Shown here: one piece after another, positions 34,481-47,306 of the stretch | Layout: each line of letters starts with the position of its first letter | Numbering within the stretch: position 1 is the first letter of the stretch | NCBI GenBank assembly: GCA_026419785.1 | Contig: JAODTK010004276.1 | Span: forward strand, 1-64,000 | Reading direction: 5' to 3' | Source of the DNA: Sclerodactyla briareus | Taxonomy: Eukaryota > Echinodermata > Holothuroidea > Dendrochirotida > Sclerodactylidae | Length of the DNA: 64,000 nt | Program-made: the position numbers and the translations under genes | Notes under the pieces: generated by a model | The model's database searches: none | Told to the model about the DNA's origin: nothing | What the model saw: only the letters and a program-made list of their open reading frames with translations

Positions 34481-34600
34481 CCCAGTGGTGGCGCCAGGAT
34501 TTCCACGACGGGGGGTACGACGTTCACGACGGGGGGAGGGGGGTCCAGGTTCCCCAGCGAGCCTCACCCTACCCCCTAAGTAAAAACCCTGAAATCTTTT
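34480..34600 (+). repeat. SINE/MITE-like end: GTGGCGCCAGGATTT followed by G-runs
   Basis: AGTGGTGGCGCCAGGATTTC and ACGACGGGGGG blocks match the inverse of the sequence at 35380-35490, which likewise has GTGGCGCCAG and GACGGGGGG blocks. The spacing of about 0.9 kb and inverted order suggest either two copies or the two ends of one element. Confidence 0.5.
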
Positions 34601-34889
34601 TATGTTTTAATTTTTTTTACCTTTCTTAAAGAAAAAAAAGAACAGGAATTAAAATGCCACAATGTTGGAGGGCAAATGTTCCTCTCTGTGGCTCCCTCTC
34701 ATTCGGGCGCTCTTAGTAGAATAGGGTCGGGAATTCCCGATAACCTTGCACATGCGGTGACTGGCACTGGAGTATTTGCGTCGTGAGAGCACACCACTAA
34801 CACAATGCAAAACAGTGGTACTTTAGACGGCAGAACGCATCCGCTCCCAACAGAATTGTATGTTCAGGCAAGGCGCAGCTACTGTCTAA

Positions 34890-35170
34890 AAGTTGGGGGG
34901 GGGGGGTTAAGACAATTTGGGGGGGGGGGGCCGACATGATGGGAAACATTTGTGTGTGAAAAAAAATAATTATGTATGTAGCCTTCCCAAAAGTCCTAGT
35001 GTTGCGCCCGGTGGTTGCAGGGACATTTCCAAGATTCATAGGGATTGTGTAGCCTATCTATATCTGCCACTATTGTATAGTCTGTTGGATGGGAAGAAAA
35101 AAAGTGGGGGGTGGAGCGGGGAGGGGGAACAAGGGGGGGGCGGAAAGAAATAAGGAAAGGGGGGGGGAAG
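34890..35170. repeat. Homopolymer G-rich stretches
   Basis: Runs of 8 to 10 G near 34894, 34919, 35137 and 35160 lie within purine-rich sequence. Run lengths are unreliable in many sequencing technologies. Confidence 0.8.
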
Positions 35171-35229
35171 GGAAGAAATGATACAGAAGGATGAATACGC
35201 GATCTTAAACTTGAGCGAGGAACTGGGCA

Positions 35230-35500
35230 ATATTATGAAAGATATGCGGCGCGCGAAGCGCGCCGAAAATTTCAGGCTTTAATATAGGAATTTTCGTATA
35301 AAGAAGGTTGAAAATACTGTCGGGGAAATAGTCCTCGCGGGCTGTAAATCTTATTCGTACCCCACCGGGCTCCCCGACGAGATGGACAAATCCCCCGACG
35401 GGGGGGGGGGGGGCAGGCTTCTCCGACGGAGGTGGGCATGGCCCCCCTGCCCGCGCCCCCCCCGCTGGCGCCACCCTTGCCCCCCGCCACAATTTTTCAG
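35230..35500 (-). repeat. Dispersed repeat with GCGCGCGAAGCGCGCC hairpin
   Basis: GGCGCGCGAAGCGCGCCGAAA (35247-35267) is a self-complementary hairpin. A close version occurs at 39119-39138. On the minus strand the segment runs from GTGGCGCCAG through G-rich blocks with CGTCGGGG motifs to this hairpin. The 124-codon minus-strand frame through it is Gly/Pro-rich by composition only. Confidence 0.6.
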
Positions 35501-35619
35501 CGATGTGCCAGTTTTTATGTGTCATCTCCCCCCCCCCCCCCACTTCTTGTGAATTAGTCTGTGAAATATCGGTCGACATGACCCTACCTAAGTTATCATT
35601 TTCTGTTTAGATTATGTCA

Positions 35620-37760
35620 TTTCGTCTTTGCAATAAAGGCCGGGTAGACCTGTGCTGTTTCACAGAAACCTGGTTGACAGTGATGTGTCTATATGGAGTT
35701 GTACTTAAACGGAGAATTTGATTTCAAATATGTGACCCGTGATAGTGAGCAGTGAACACAGTCTGGTGGAACCGCAGTAAGTTCAACTGTCTATCTGTCA
35801 ATTTGGTGGAATCGGGTGAATGGACTCGTTCGAATACTCTATCTGGCGGAACTGTTAGTAAACAGGTGGTCCTAATTTTTTATTGTATACCGCCCTGGTC
35901 ACTCGATCGTTCACCATATCTCTTATAATAGTGGTTCGTTTATCGATAATTTGATTAATTTCTGCCTGTTGTTTGGATAACCCAAATTCGTTCTTAGTCA
36001 CAACACATTGGACTGTTTACTCACAAGTCTTCTGAATCGCTTGTTGTAAGTCACAGATGTAACCATGCATACACCTGATCACAGGCTTTCACCTGTGACA
36101 TTACAAGTGGTACGACACACATGCCAGAGAGTAGGCTACAAAGCACGATACTTTCAGAAAAACAGAATCTATGAACATGGATGCGTTCATTGATGACGGG
36201 GCCTGTGCGTGGATACTTCACAGGACATGGCGGCGAGGCCCCAAATCCATGGTCCATCAAGCCCGGTGTTCCGTGGTTCACGGATGAATTGAAAAATCTG
36301 CCAAAGAAGAAAAGATTGAATGACAAGCGAATTGATTGATTGATCACTATTGACCCTCGTATCTGTCGTGTCCTCAGGCTACCCGGGGTGTGTTGTACAA
36401 TGCAGCGCTGATTAACTGTAAAGGATGTACAACAACAATAGTGAAGGCGAAACAGTGAAATGACAGACCCCAAGAAAAATGTCCGAGGTGTGGTGTAACT
36501 CCTGATTATCGAGGTTTCGTCGAATCCCTCCCGAACATGGAATCGAGCATGGACCTATAGCGAATGTAGTTTGCTGATCATTTCAATGAAAAGGGGCATT
36601 TCCATCGTGCGTATCTGAAGAACAAAGGCTTGTATTAAGCCCAGGGATCACTTGGTATTCTTTTCCTGGATGCTGCATCACCGCACTCCGACTGGTCCAC
36701 ATCTCAGCGAATTTACTGAAGTCTGTGAATCCATATGTCAGGAAGATCATCTAAGTGTAAGGTCAAATCATGTGACATAACCCAATTTCCACCTTCTATT
36801 GAAACATTGTGGTGATAGTGTAATACCTTTCTCACCAAATCACCAATTTTTGTCCCTTACAAGTGGTGTTTTTTTCACTACTGCTTGGAAATCTGTATCG
36901 ACACACAAAAAACACCGCACATGAGAAAGTCTCAGCTTGGACCATGGCCTCCGCAATTAAAGACACGTCCACGCATTCATTAATTTATGGTTTTAATAAA
37001 TATCTCCAAGTTGTTGAGAAAGTTGTCATTGCTCATTTAATTATTCTCTAGTAAATATGCACCACCCTTTGCCAAGGTACCAATCTCTCACAAGGCCCAA
37101 CCATTCATAGAAAACATTTGCTCACTATAGCTCCTGCCTAGATTACGATGGGAATGGACAGTAAGCACGTAGCTATGCTCGTGATGATTGATCTTAGTGC
37201 AGCGTTCGATCTCGTTCCGCACGACAACGCTTCTCAATGCCTCGAAGAAGATTGTTGGGATCGCTGATAGGGGGCTGCAATGGTTGGCGATGCCTACATG
37301 AGTTTACGGTGCGTCGTGTTCGTGTGGATACATCCCTATATCCCACCCTGTCCCGATTGTAAAAGTTGGTGTCGCCACAGCTCTTGTCTAGGTCCCATAC
37401 GTTCATTCCATATGTATCTCCGCTGTCCAAAGTTATTGAACAGCAATCTGTAGGATGGGATGCTAACAACGCTGATGATCATTATATCCTGAAACTCTTC
37501 CAACCTCGTAATGCAATGAAGATCTGTCAGTCTGAATTCTATCTACTGAATATCATGACTTGGATGCTTCATATGGCTTGGGAGATGAACAATGATAAAC
37601 GGAATTTATCATCGTTGCTACGCCGAAAATGTTAGCGAAAGATAATTGCACTGCGTATCGGTGACGATGGTTGTCAGGAAGTCGATACTGTCCTAATTAG
37701 GTTTTCACTTCGACTCTCTGCTAACCGTCAACATTTCGACATATTTATAGAAACTCAGGG
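35620..37760 (+). mobile_element. LINE remnant with endonuclease and reverse transcriptase parts
   Basis: The 5' part shows an endonuclease-type block VDLCCFTETWLT (35644-35679), a YRPGHS block (about 35887) and a PDHRLV-like histidine motif near 36070. The linker PWFTDELKNLPKKKRL (36275-36325) is usual between the two domains. The reverse transcriptase part shows VEKVV.AHL, then MDSKHVAMLVMIDLSAAFDL with VPHD (37154-37225), GLQWL, and IPYVSPLSKVIEQ (37398-37440). N-A-D-D-H (37470) stands at the Y/F-A-D-D active site, and FQPRNAMKI and the MTWMLHMA block (37555-37580) follow. The order is complete and fits an L2/CR1-like element of the Jockey superfamily. Stops and shifts make it non-functional as written. 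Confidence 0.85.
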
Positions 37761-40280
37761 TGGCTTTATTCACAACATCCTCCACGCGTCTCCCCATTTT
37801 TTCCCCATTTTTTCAATGCATACTTGTCCGATCGGGTCCGATGCACCCGTATACTACATATATAGGTGGAAACATTTTAGAAAGCTGGGGCCCCCGGCCC
37901 GTCCCTACCAGGCTTAGACTTACTTTATTTGTCACACCCCACCGCGTCCTTTTTTCCCGCGCCCCCCCGGGAAAAGTGGAAGCAGTGAACTGAGTACCAT
38001 AAGCAGCACACAACATCATCTTAAGCCAATGCACCTTGCCTCATTTCGTCTGTACACGCTTGGGGTTATAAAATCCTACCATGTGACCTATCGTGGTTTG
38101 AAGCCCAGAATGTACACACATCCCTTCTACGCTACATCATGATACATGAAGAAAATGAATAGGCCTATCTCAGTCACCGCCTCATCGTCTATAACATATT
38201 TGGCCTTTTGGGGACTATACTGATTAACAAAGTTAAGTACGAATACGGGCGTGTGTATAATTTAGGCAGTTGCAAGCATAATATGCCTCTGGTAGTCCTT
38301 CAGAATGGAAATACGGATTTTTTTTGTTTTCAGAAAACGTGAGAAGAAAGATTAAGAAGAAAGATAATCTGGCGAGAGAGAACAGTGACATTGATTCTCA
38401 GCAACATAATCGGAAGGCAGCTATTCAGTGAATTAGCAAAGCTGCTAATGTTGTACATGAACGTCCCCCTGATATCATGCACAGAAGACAACGGTCGTTC
38501 CTTCCCTCCCGACTTCTGTGAAAAACATAGCCTACTGCGATCACGATAACCCAACATCGACTAATACCTCCAATCCTGCATCTACACAAAAGGTGGCGAT
38601 TCCTGTTGGCGGTTGGGGAGGGGGCGGGGGACGGACAAGACGAATACATCCAAGCGGGCGGCACCCAAGTTGGCCGGTACCGTCCAAGAAAATTTCGTTT
38701 GACAGACCCCTATATTGTCAATGAAACGGGCACTTCCCCAGCCTTATGGGACAGTCAGCAGCCTCCTTAAAATTGATCAACAACATAGTTATTTCAGGAA
38801 AGTTCCCAAAAACTTATCGCTTAAGGGATGAAGGTTTTGCGGTTGGGTACTGTGACATTCTGAATACGATGCAAGTGCCGGGTACTGGTCAGCGAAAGCA
38901 AGAAAATGGGCAATTTGCCACCCTACGTTCGCGCGAACGCGAGATTTTTGAGGCTCCAGTTTGATCAACGATCGACAATTGCCAGACCCCTCCTGACCTA
39001 TCACTATAGACCTTTAGATTTTTTACTCAAAGATTACGCCCCCATTTTTTATCGTCTTGGGGGTGGACCACCGGCGCATGGGAGGTGACACTTCTGAAGG
39101 CAGAACAAAACCGCAACTGCGCGCGGAGCGCGCCGAAACTTCTATACACTCTTGACATCTCCATCAGTCAGGGAATCTTTGAATATAAACTGGAATTTTG
39201 ACTCATGTTTTTGCCACGGAATTGTGGCGTTTCCTGGCCGAATCTTCGATGCCTATTTTATGGGGTTTCCACACGCACCGTTGCCTGCCCCCTTAATATG
39301 TGCACCGTGCACGCACCCACTTTTCAACAAGTTGTCGCACTCATGAAGTGATTGCCGAATAGGCGCGACCAACAAGTTTAACGCTTGGGATTTTTCATCG
39401 AAATTTAGGCATTATTTGGACTCACTTTTTGACGCCTTCCTTCACATTGAATCATTACTTTTTGACAACGCAATTTGGTTGGCGTTCCCCTGGCTTGATT
39501 TCCGAATGCCGCACCGTGGTGCCTCATACAGTCATAATTTTATGGCCACCGTGCACCACTTTACAAGTGGTCCGCACCATAAATACATAAACATCTAAAA
39601 AATCACAGATCCCGCTGGTGGCAGCTCCCCCCTCCGCCTCAAGCCCCTTCACCTCAGATAGAGATTTGTTGTTTAGTTTTTGTTTATTTAACTCACTGGT
39701 CCCCTATCAGGACATCGACAACGTCCAATGGAGGAGCGACACACACAACCAGCTGTAATGCCAGTCTTATTTTGCAAACGTAGATCGAGGGAGACCCCAC
39801 CTTTCATTGATTAATATTATTCTATAAGAACATCCCAGATGAATTCATGTTTTTTTTTTTCGTTAAGGCAACTGCAGAGGCACAATCATGATGTTCTGAA
39901 GTACACACATACCGATATTGAAATGAAAATTCCATGGAAAATGGAACATCAGATTCATCAATGATATCCTTTAGGTCATTATGAATTCTGTTTAACACGG
40001 TTGCTGCGGATATGTCGGATACAGTGTCAGCGAAATATCAGTCGGCTCAACAACAAAAATTGGGGGGGGGGGAGGGACAAATGCATTGCGTCCTTCCCCC
40101 AACCAAAATATTGGGGGGACGCCGCCCCCCCCCATGATCGCCGCCCTTAATCTACACTTTCTTCAGTCGATACGAGGGTAAAAAAACTTGTGAGGGAGTG
40201 AGTGGGAGTATGAGCAGGGCGAACATGAAGGGTGCGTAGGTGCTAAAGCATTTGCTCAGCCAGAGCATTTAACGATATGA
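37761..40280. other. Stretch without a recognisable gene
   Basis: Includes C-rich patches near 37890 and 37960, G-rich sequence near 38615, and the second copy of the GCGCGC hairpin at 39119. A frame at 38518-38724 and the following 38746-38964 use varied residues but match nothing I know. Around 40055-40148, G and C homopolymers flank the palindrome CCAAAATATTGG (40103-40114), probably another small repeat. Confidence 0.4.
39115..39142. repeat. GCGCGCGGAGCGCGCC hairpin, second copy
   Basis: GCGCGCGGAGCGCGCCGAAA matches the hairpin at 35247 with one change. The flanking sequence is only weakly similar. Confidence 0.6.
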
Positions 40281-40283
40281 TAA

Positions 40284-40640
40284 TTAACTATCTGTATCAT
40301 GCCTCATCGAATTACAAACATGGGTGTAAATATGGGGTGTATGACACCCACCCTGGATATTGAAAAGTCGGTCCCGCGCGGTAGTGGCAAAAAGTCGGTC
40401 CTGAGCGCCAAAGCCATTTTTAAAGACTTGAACAGAGCCCCGAAGAGGATGTTCGGTGACGAAGAATGCCATAAAACTGTAACCAATGGACCCGTTTGTA
40501 CGGAATCCCCCCCCCCCCCCCCCCCCCTCGTCGTGACGTCCCACGGTCTGCCGAAGAAAACACTCTTGAAAGAAGTTCCCAAAAGTTCACACCCGCCTTG
40601 GAAAATTGTTGTATTTACGACGCACGCCCCTGTAAATCAA
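40284..40640 (-). repeat. Dispersed repeat family A, copy 2 (inverted)
   Basis: The reverse complement matches 3484-3916. Landmarks on the plus strand here are ATGGGTGTAAATATGGGGTG, GATATTGAAAAGTCG, GCCATAAAACTGTAAC, a poly-C run (40507-40527) opposite the poly-G of copy 1, and TTGTATTTACGACG. The copies differ by many substitutions and indels. Confidence 0.75.
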
Positions 40641-42680
40641 TTACAATGTTTTCCACATTTTTTTTTTAGAAATTGCAGGCTTTAGACTCTCATTTAACTG
40701 CAAGGTATTCGCAGCATAAAACACTCGGGTAGTGCCGTTTCCGGCCATCTGGAATTTTTGGTACAAACACTACGCGCCACCGTTCGTGCGCTCTGCTTAG
40801 ATACCGTCCACACATGATCCCCCCCGCCCCCTCCGTCCCGCCCTACTAATTTTCCCGTTCCGCCGCCGCCGCGCCTGACTCGCCCGCCCTGACCAGGGGC
40901 GAGCTGAACCACCAACAAACCAACTTTCCACCTGAGCGCATGTAGCCTACGGTTTAGAAGTTATCATGTTATGAGTGAATGTGACGAACAGACCGGATGA
41001 ACGAACGGAAGGAGAGACAGGTGACTGTCGAGCTGCTTACCCGCAGGCGGCACTATTGATTTCCCCACTTCAGATCCCAATCTCCGTCGTGGTCCCGACT
41101 CCTAAGCAAATCACTAAGCAGAAATCAGGTTGCCACCCACCCTAACGTATTAAACATACATGTCCCTAAACCCGTGGACCATTTGGAGCTGGTTGGCCCA
41201 CCCCAGTCATACTTGGGAATTTTCCCTTTGGTACTGACGGTAAGGTGACGTACGAAAACTGAAACAAGGGCCTGTGCCTATTTAGTATTTCCAATCCTCA
41301 AAAATAGATTAGTGTAATTCCAGCAAAAATGTGGGATTTTCATATTCTCGACTCAACTTTATCGTTTCTTCTTCTTCTCAAAGAACTTTGAGAAATGACA
41401 ATGGCAGAATCGGGCCTATACTGGCTTATAATTCAACAAATCTCATTTAATCAACATTCAGTAATCAGTTTTATACCAGAGAGCTATCGTAACAAGTTTC
41501 TAGAACTTGGAAATGCACATGCCTGCAATTTCATGCGACTCGATCGATGCGAATCCGATACAGAACCCGGTTTGTAGTGTCGTCCATGAAATTTAATTCC
41601 ACCATCAAGCTTTCTGGAACCTGGAATCCCAAATTAAATGAAGAAGAGTCTAACCGACCGAACAACGAGAGCGAGCTAGCAAGAATTGTTTTATTTATTA
41701 ATCGAATTTTTAAGCCAAAGAAAGAGAAAGTCTCACGGCCCCCGACCTAATTCATCTCCCGTCACGGTAACACATTGAGAACTGTCGCGAAGTACGTGTT
41801 CAGTGTTAGGTGTTTGAAAACAAGGTAGGCTAGGCCTTGACCTAAATCCATTCTCAATTATTACTATCAAGTTAGTTCCATACTATTCTGCAACATTAGC
41901 CTTTCCGCAAATAGCTTCTCGCAATGCATTGTGGTCTACTCAGGGGGCAAGAGTTATTCCAATCTATGGAAGGCAAATAGGAATCTTCAGCATATGTATT
42001 TTTCTGGCAATATGTGCTAAATAACGATAAAATTATCGTGAACAACATAACAAATTTTGAGAGAATATGCACAGAGAATGAGAAAGATAATTGGAAGTTT
42101 TTCCAACCAAAACTGCCTCCTGAGGTATCCCACCAGCATGCCATCAAAACTATCCCACATGCAGTGCACCGCAACATGCTATTTGCGAATATGAAAGGTC
42201 CAGGGGGATGGGGCGGTGTCTGCCTGTCAAAATTCATAAGGGTTTGTGAATTTTTATATGATCCGGGTCACATCATAAAGGTTTTTTTTATTCCTAACTT
42301 GCCAAATTATCGAATAAAGAGTTCATAACCATAATGAGCAAGAGTGAATATGACGGGATATCCCTCATCAGGTTACATTACACAACCCTAGCCCTAATGT
42401 ATTGTTGTTGGAAAACAGTGGCAGCCCTTATTATTCCCAGACCGAATCCCAAACCTGATCTATACCAACCCAACGACCTAGGCTCTTAAAACATGCCCCC
42501 TAACCCTAACTTCCCCACCTCGTATCAGAATTGTAATGAGCCATGAACACTTCGACTTTTGAGTCTCAAGTCCGTGGTGAGTCATCTGACAGTTGCATCT
42601 CAATTCGGTCATTGACATTTGTTTGAGTCGAGCAGTTCCCGTCACCGAGTTCGGGTCGCGTCAAGAAAAGCCCCAAGTCA
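40641..42680. other. Stretch without a recognisable gene
   Basis: A plus-strand frame at 42014-42328 (104 codons) has varied composition (KDNWKFFQPKLPPEVSHQHA), and the frame at 41395-41577 is AT-rich. Neither has a known motif or a reliable splice context. A C-rich patch with CGCC repeats lies at 40818-40900. Confidence 0.4.
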
Positions 42681-44110
42681 CCTTTGATCATATATATTTG
42701 TGATTCAAAGTCATTTTCAGCTCAAACCAGCTATGTCTGGTGATCTATTGGGGAATCTGCATGTTCACTCTATCTATCCTTCTATGCCTCATTCTATCTA
42801 TCCAGTGTGTTTAAACAATTGCCTTTTTGGCTCCCAAACGGTCTTTCTGCGATGGATGTCGACCAACTTGGACACAATGTTAATTGACCCATGGGGCATG
42901 TTTGACCTTGTGAAGGGCAAGGTCAAAGCCCATTAAGGGGGCAAATAGGCCATTATGTGTAAAATTTCAAAAATGTATCTCCTCCCAATTTTGTTGCACT
43001 GCTGATGTTGGTCTTATTATGTCTAACACCCGTACCTTCGGGGTGGTTCCGGATTTTTGTCCAATCCCCCTCGGCCAAGAGCCCATTTTATTAAAATTTC
43101 ACACATAGTACTTGAAATGGCATCCCCCCACACGATTCATTTGATGTTCTTCTGCGTTACATGTAATGGTCCCTTGGGTAATAGGGCCATCATGGGTGTT
43201 TCGGGGGATTTGCTAGGACCCCTTTGGTCCCTGGGCCCATTAATATGAATAACCCTAAATCTTGTAATCTCCTCAAATATTGTTGCAACAGTGCTGATGT
43301 TCGTCCTATGATGGTCTGATAGACAATACCTTGGGGTGTTGAGATTTCTGTTTCCAAAAGTTGGAATCGTGCCTAGGGCCCATTTTTATGATATTTCACA
43401 CAATGGTGTTCGAAATGCATCTCCTCCCCACAAGTTTCAATTGCTTTTCTTTACCGTTACATGTATGGTCCTTCAGTAGGGCCATTGGCTTGTCCGGGAA
43501 TTTAAGCCCCAGGCCCCGTTTGGGCCCTATGGCCCATCATCTTAAATACTGCGAAATATAGTACTTCCACAGATCTAGTTCCAGTGCCAATGTTCGATCA
43601 TACGGATGGTCTAATCGCCCACCTTCATGGGTTGCCGAGGGAATTTTGGGCCTGAGGCCCATTGTGGGCCTGAGAGCCCATCCTGTGGAATTACACGAAA
43701 TGCCTCTCCTCTTTCAAGTTTTTGGTGCACAGTACTGACATTCGGTACCGCTGAGGTCTAACCGTCGGAACCCTTGGGTGTGTTCAGGAACTTTGATCCA
43801 AGGTCCCACTTGGGCCCCGAGGGCCCATTTTATTAATTTCATGGGATTAAACACATTAGTACTCCGATGCATCTCCCAGTTCCAATTGGATTTTTCATCA
43901 TATGTATCTCCTTGTTATTGGTCCGATGCATCTCAACACAACATATTAAACACATTAGTAATTGAATGCACTCTCAATTCAATTGATTTTCTTATATGTA
44001 ATGTTTCCTTGTGTTAGTGGTCCATCAGGGTTGTTCAGGACTTCTGACTGAGGTCCATGTTTTGTCCTAGGGCCCCATCATGTTTAAATCATGCAAAATG
44101 GCTTTTCAAT
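42680..44110 (+). repeat. Array of a ~148 bp tandem repeat with unique-like 5' lead, copy 1
   Basis: The phrase GGGCCCAT followed by T-rich sequence and AATGCATCTCCTC recurs near 43079, 43228, 43377, 43525, 43673 and 43822. The spacing is close to 148 bases. The 5' lead (42690-43070) contains TATC-type simple sequence and the block ACCCATGG..TTTGACCT..GGGCAAGGTCAA. The whole arrangement is repeated in the same orientation at 57355-58520. Confidence 0.85.
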
Positions 44111-47100
44111 TAATGAAATGCACCACGGTCAGTGCTAAATGTTCCGGTCAGTGACACAATCCCCAGATTGAATTCCAGATTCCAAATTTCCTGTATTCTC
44201 TCATTTCCCCATACGCGTTGGCTGCCCCCCATTCGCCTGCCAATCGCCTCCAATCACCCACCCCCAATCCCCCCCCCCCAATCATTTCTCCCCCCCCCAA
44301 CCAGTGGTCGCGTTTTTTGCGCGTCTGCGCGTCCAGGACGCTTTGTTTACTTTGTGGACGCATAAAAACAACAATACCCCTCACCAGTTGCGTCCATGTC
44401 TCCCTGCTCTACGCACACCAATTTTATGCTCAGATTTTTTATAACAAACCGGAAGTTTGACTGCAATGGTTTTTCAACCTACTTTGTAGTTCAAATAAAA
44501 GTGTCATAACACCCAAACCACAACAACGTTGCAACGGGCTAGGAGTGACAAGTGCTAACTTACTGCTTAGGTGCTATGCTTTATTGAGTTGCTATACTTG
44601 TTGTTTTCAACCGTATTTTAAGGCATAGCTTATTCTTTTATTTGCTAACTTTGACTAGGGGAGTGATGACCAATCTCTCTAATCTTTTGGATGGTCACAA
44701 CACAGATTCTCAAACTAATAATAGTTGAAGTCTTAGGCCAATCGGTCACGATGTTTTGGGGACTGAGTCATAAGGGAACTATGTTACTATAAGCTTTTGT
44801 GTACTGAAGTATAACACTAGGCCTAACTTTGGTCTCGTACCCAGCTATCACTGTAGAGGGCATGGCTACTTTTGTAATAGAGTTTTATATACAGCTACTT
44901 CCAACGTTACGTACCTCCTGCAAGTGCCAAAAGTGTTCAAAGTGATTATACAAAACACGGCATATTTATTCACACCAACTCAAGATGCTTAAAATAATGT
45001 GTATGTCTGTGTAGCAAAGCTAGCCTAGTATCACAGGCCTTGGGACTTAGCTCAGTAAAATCAGGGTTTGGCCAGCTAGCTCTCTCTAGTTTTGTGTTTG
45101 TTTGAAGCGTAACCAGCGTACCGATAGCTAATGACAATTGAACAGTGAGCCTTAAAAAAGGGGGGGGCACTTGGGGGGACATAACTTACAGCACGTAGGG
45201 AATCCATAAGGATTGCTATCTATGTAAGAGAACCTTCCCTCTCGACTCTGCACTAACAGGACACCATTCAGATACTAGGCAAGCGACAGGTTAGTACATA
45301 AGTAGCTACAAGCGGCTCAATAGCATTCCATGTGAAACACTCACACGATGGTTGACAGAGACTTTGTTTCGAATTGAGTATGACAGTGCCAGTATATGTG
45401 GATCTATTCCTGCAGCGTACGGCCTGTGCTTACTTATAAAGCCTCTTAAAATCATTGTGGATGCAGTTGACTTCAGCTTGTTGATGCAACTTCTGCTTCA
45501 TTCGTTGGGATTGGGATACGTTTTCCATCTTGATTGTGGGCAGGGTTACTGGTTAAATAATATAGGCCTAGGTGAGAAGTAAATGCCAAGCAACACAGTT
45601 CCCTGCTGCAAATCATGATTTAATAATCCAGACTCTGATGATTGCACCCCTTGAAAATAGAGCTGGACCCCCTTAGATCAGAGATGTGATTTTTTTAAAG
45701 GGGTCAGAAAGCATCATGCTCGGACCCACTATTTTTATATTTGGGCTGCGATACCCCTGCCCCCAACACACCTCATACAATGATTTCCCCAAATTACCAA
45801 ATGAAATAAAACCTAAATTCCATAGTAAACCCCTACTATAAATCAAATTTCTTGATTACTCTTTATTTCCCCGACAATTACTGGGTACTTCCTCCCATTA
45901 GCCTGCCAAACCCCCCACCCCCCCCCTCCCCACCACAAATTTTCCCCCACCCAATACTACTATGAGTCCCAAATTACAGTTTTATGCAAATCATTCCCAG
46001 ATACACTGAGTTTTCAAGAGCTCCTATTCGACATCGAATATCTGTTTGGAGACACATGTCAGAAGTAATAACAACAAGAGTGTGCCCCAATGCTATAAAC
46101 AAATAGCACTTGGGGATTTGCTGGTAGCCCACTGGAAGGAGTCTGTTGAGTGAGAGTTAAAACTTCCTTGCATACGGGCAGCAACTATAGTTGTTGGGCA
46201 CTGCAGCCTGAGAGAATTGTAATTTTTTAGGACATGCATGTACAAAGTGGCAGAGGAGAATGAAATTGAGAATAGGCAACCATCAAGGAGGGAGATGACC
46301 CCCACCCATAAAAATTGCAAAATTGTGACACGTAGAATGAGGGATTTAGATTGGAATTATGCCTTAATATGAATATTACAAACTATCTCTGATAAAATGC
46401 AAACTAAGGAGAACAAAAAAACTTGCGGATCACCTTCCAGACCCCTCCACCCCTAAAAGGAACGCATGACAAAGGTTTATTGCAGCTGCGGCAGTAACGC
46501 AATGTTGTTGTGGAGCATGACAGGCAAGTGTGCGGTAGCTTTCAGTCGATTTAGAGAAAGCCTCTTAGGCTTCTGGTATAATACCAAAAAAATAACCTAG
46601 AAAAAGGCAGTAAGTATGAACAATCAAGAGAATAGAGTAGTAACTAGAATTTGCCTATCCACCCCTACTTGAAAAAATTAATAGGAATGAAATCCGCAAT
46701 GGAATAAGGACAATTGCACTACAGTACTGATATAGATTAAGAAAAAGATTGAGTTGTTTTGAAAAATATACAGGCAATTGCAATTCGCAACTGCCAACAA
46801 TCCCCACTGCATCCCTTGCAAGTGTAAGGCAAGCTATTCAATGTAGGATTCATATAGAACAATGCCTCATATGGATCATGAGTGGGACCATCCCCCCGAA
46901 AGCCTAGGGCATGGCCTTCGGGGCTACAGGGCTCGGTCATAAATGGCTGCACCCAGTGCCAATGTGCAGCCTCCACCACTGTATATCCAACTCTAGGCTA
47001 GTGCACACAATAGCCACGTCTAATGGTTATGAGGAGTGAATAAATAGCTTGAACAACACAAACAAAAATGACATGCTTAAATTTGAAGCTAAACTGCAGA

Positions 47101-47230
47101 TATTCTCATGTAACTAGTGATTGTCTTCGGATATATCCAGTTTATCTCAGTACCATACACAAAAAGACTACTGGTTAAGGAAGCATCAGTGTGAACACAA
47201 TTCCACTAATATTCAATTTCTCTGCCCAGT
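44111..47230. other. Stretch without a recognisable gene
   Basis: Contains C-rich low-complexity sequence at 44227-44300 and a C-rich repeat-like block at 45660-45960. A hydrophobic 76-codon frame lies at 45352-45582 (VDAVDFSLLMQLLLHSLGLG) and could be a membrane-protein exon, but there is no recognised family. Confidence 0.35.
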
Positions 47231-47306
47231 AGGCTCTTCCGATCTACTCCTGATTACAGCTTTCAAAGACATCATGAGCCATATTGCAAGCCTCATCTAG
47301 GAATCC

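Noticed and set aside
35205-35579. 124-codon Gly/Pro-rich minus-strand frame
   Set aside because: Composition comes from G homopolymers in a dispersed repeat.
40299-40685. 128-codon plus-strand frame
   Set aside because: It crosses a poly-C run and lies within repeat A, whose other copy supports the opposite strand at least as well.
44132-44460. Overlapping Pro-rich and Gly-rich frames on the two strands
   Set aside because: Both are driven by C-rich low-complexity sequence at 44227-44300.
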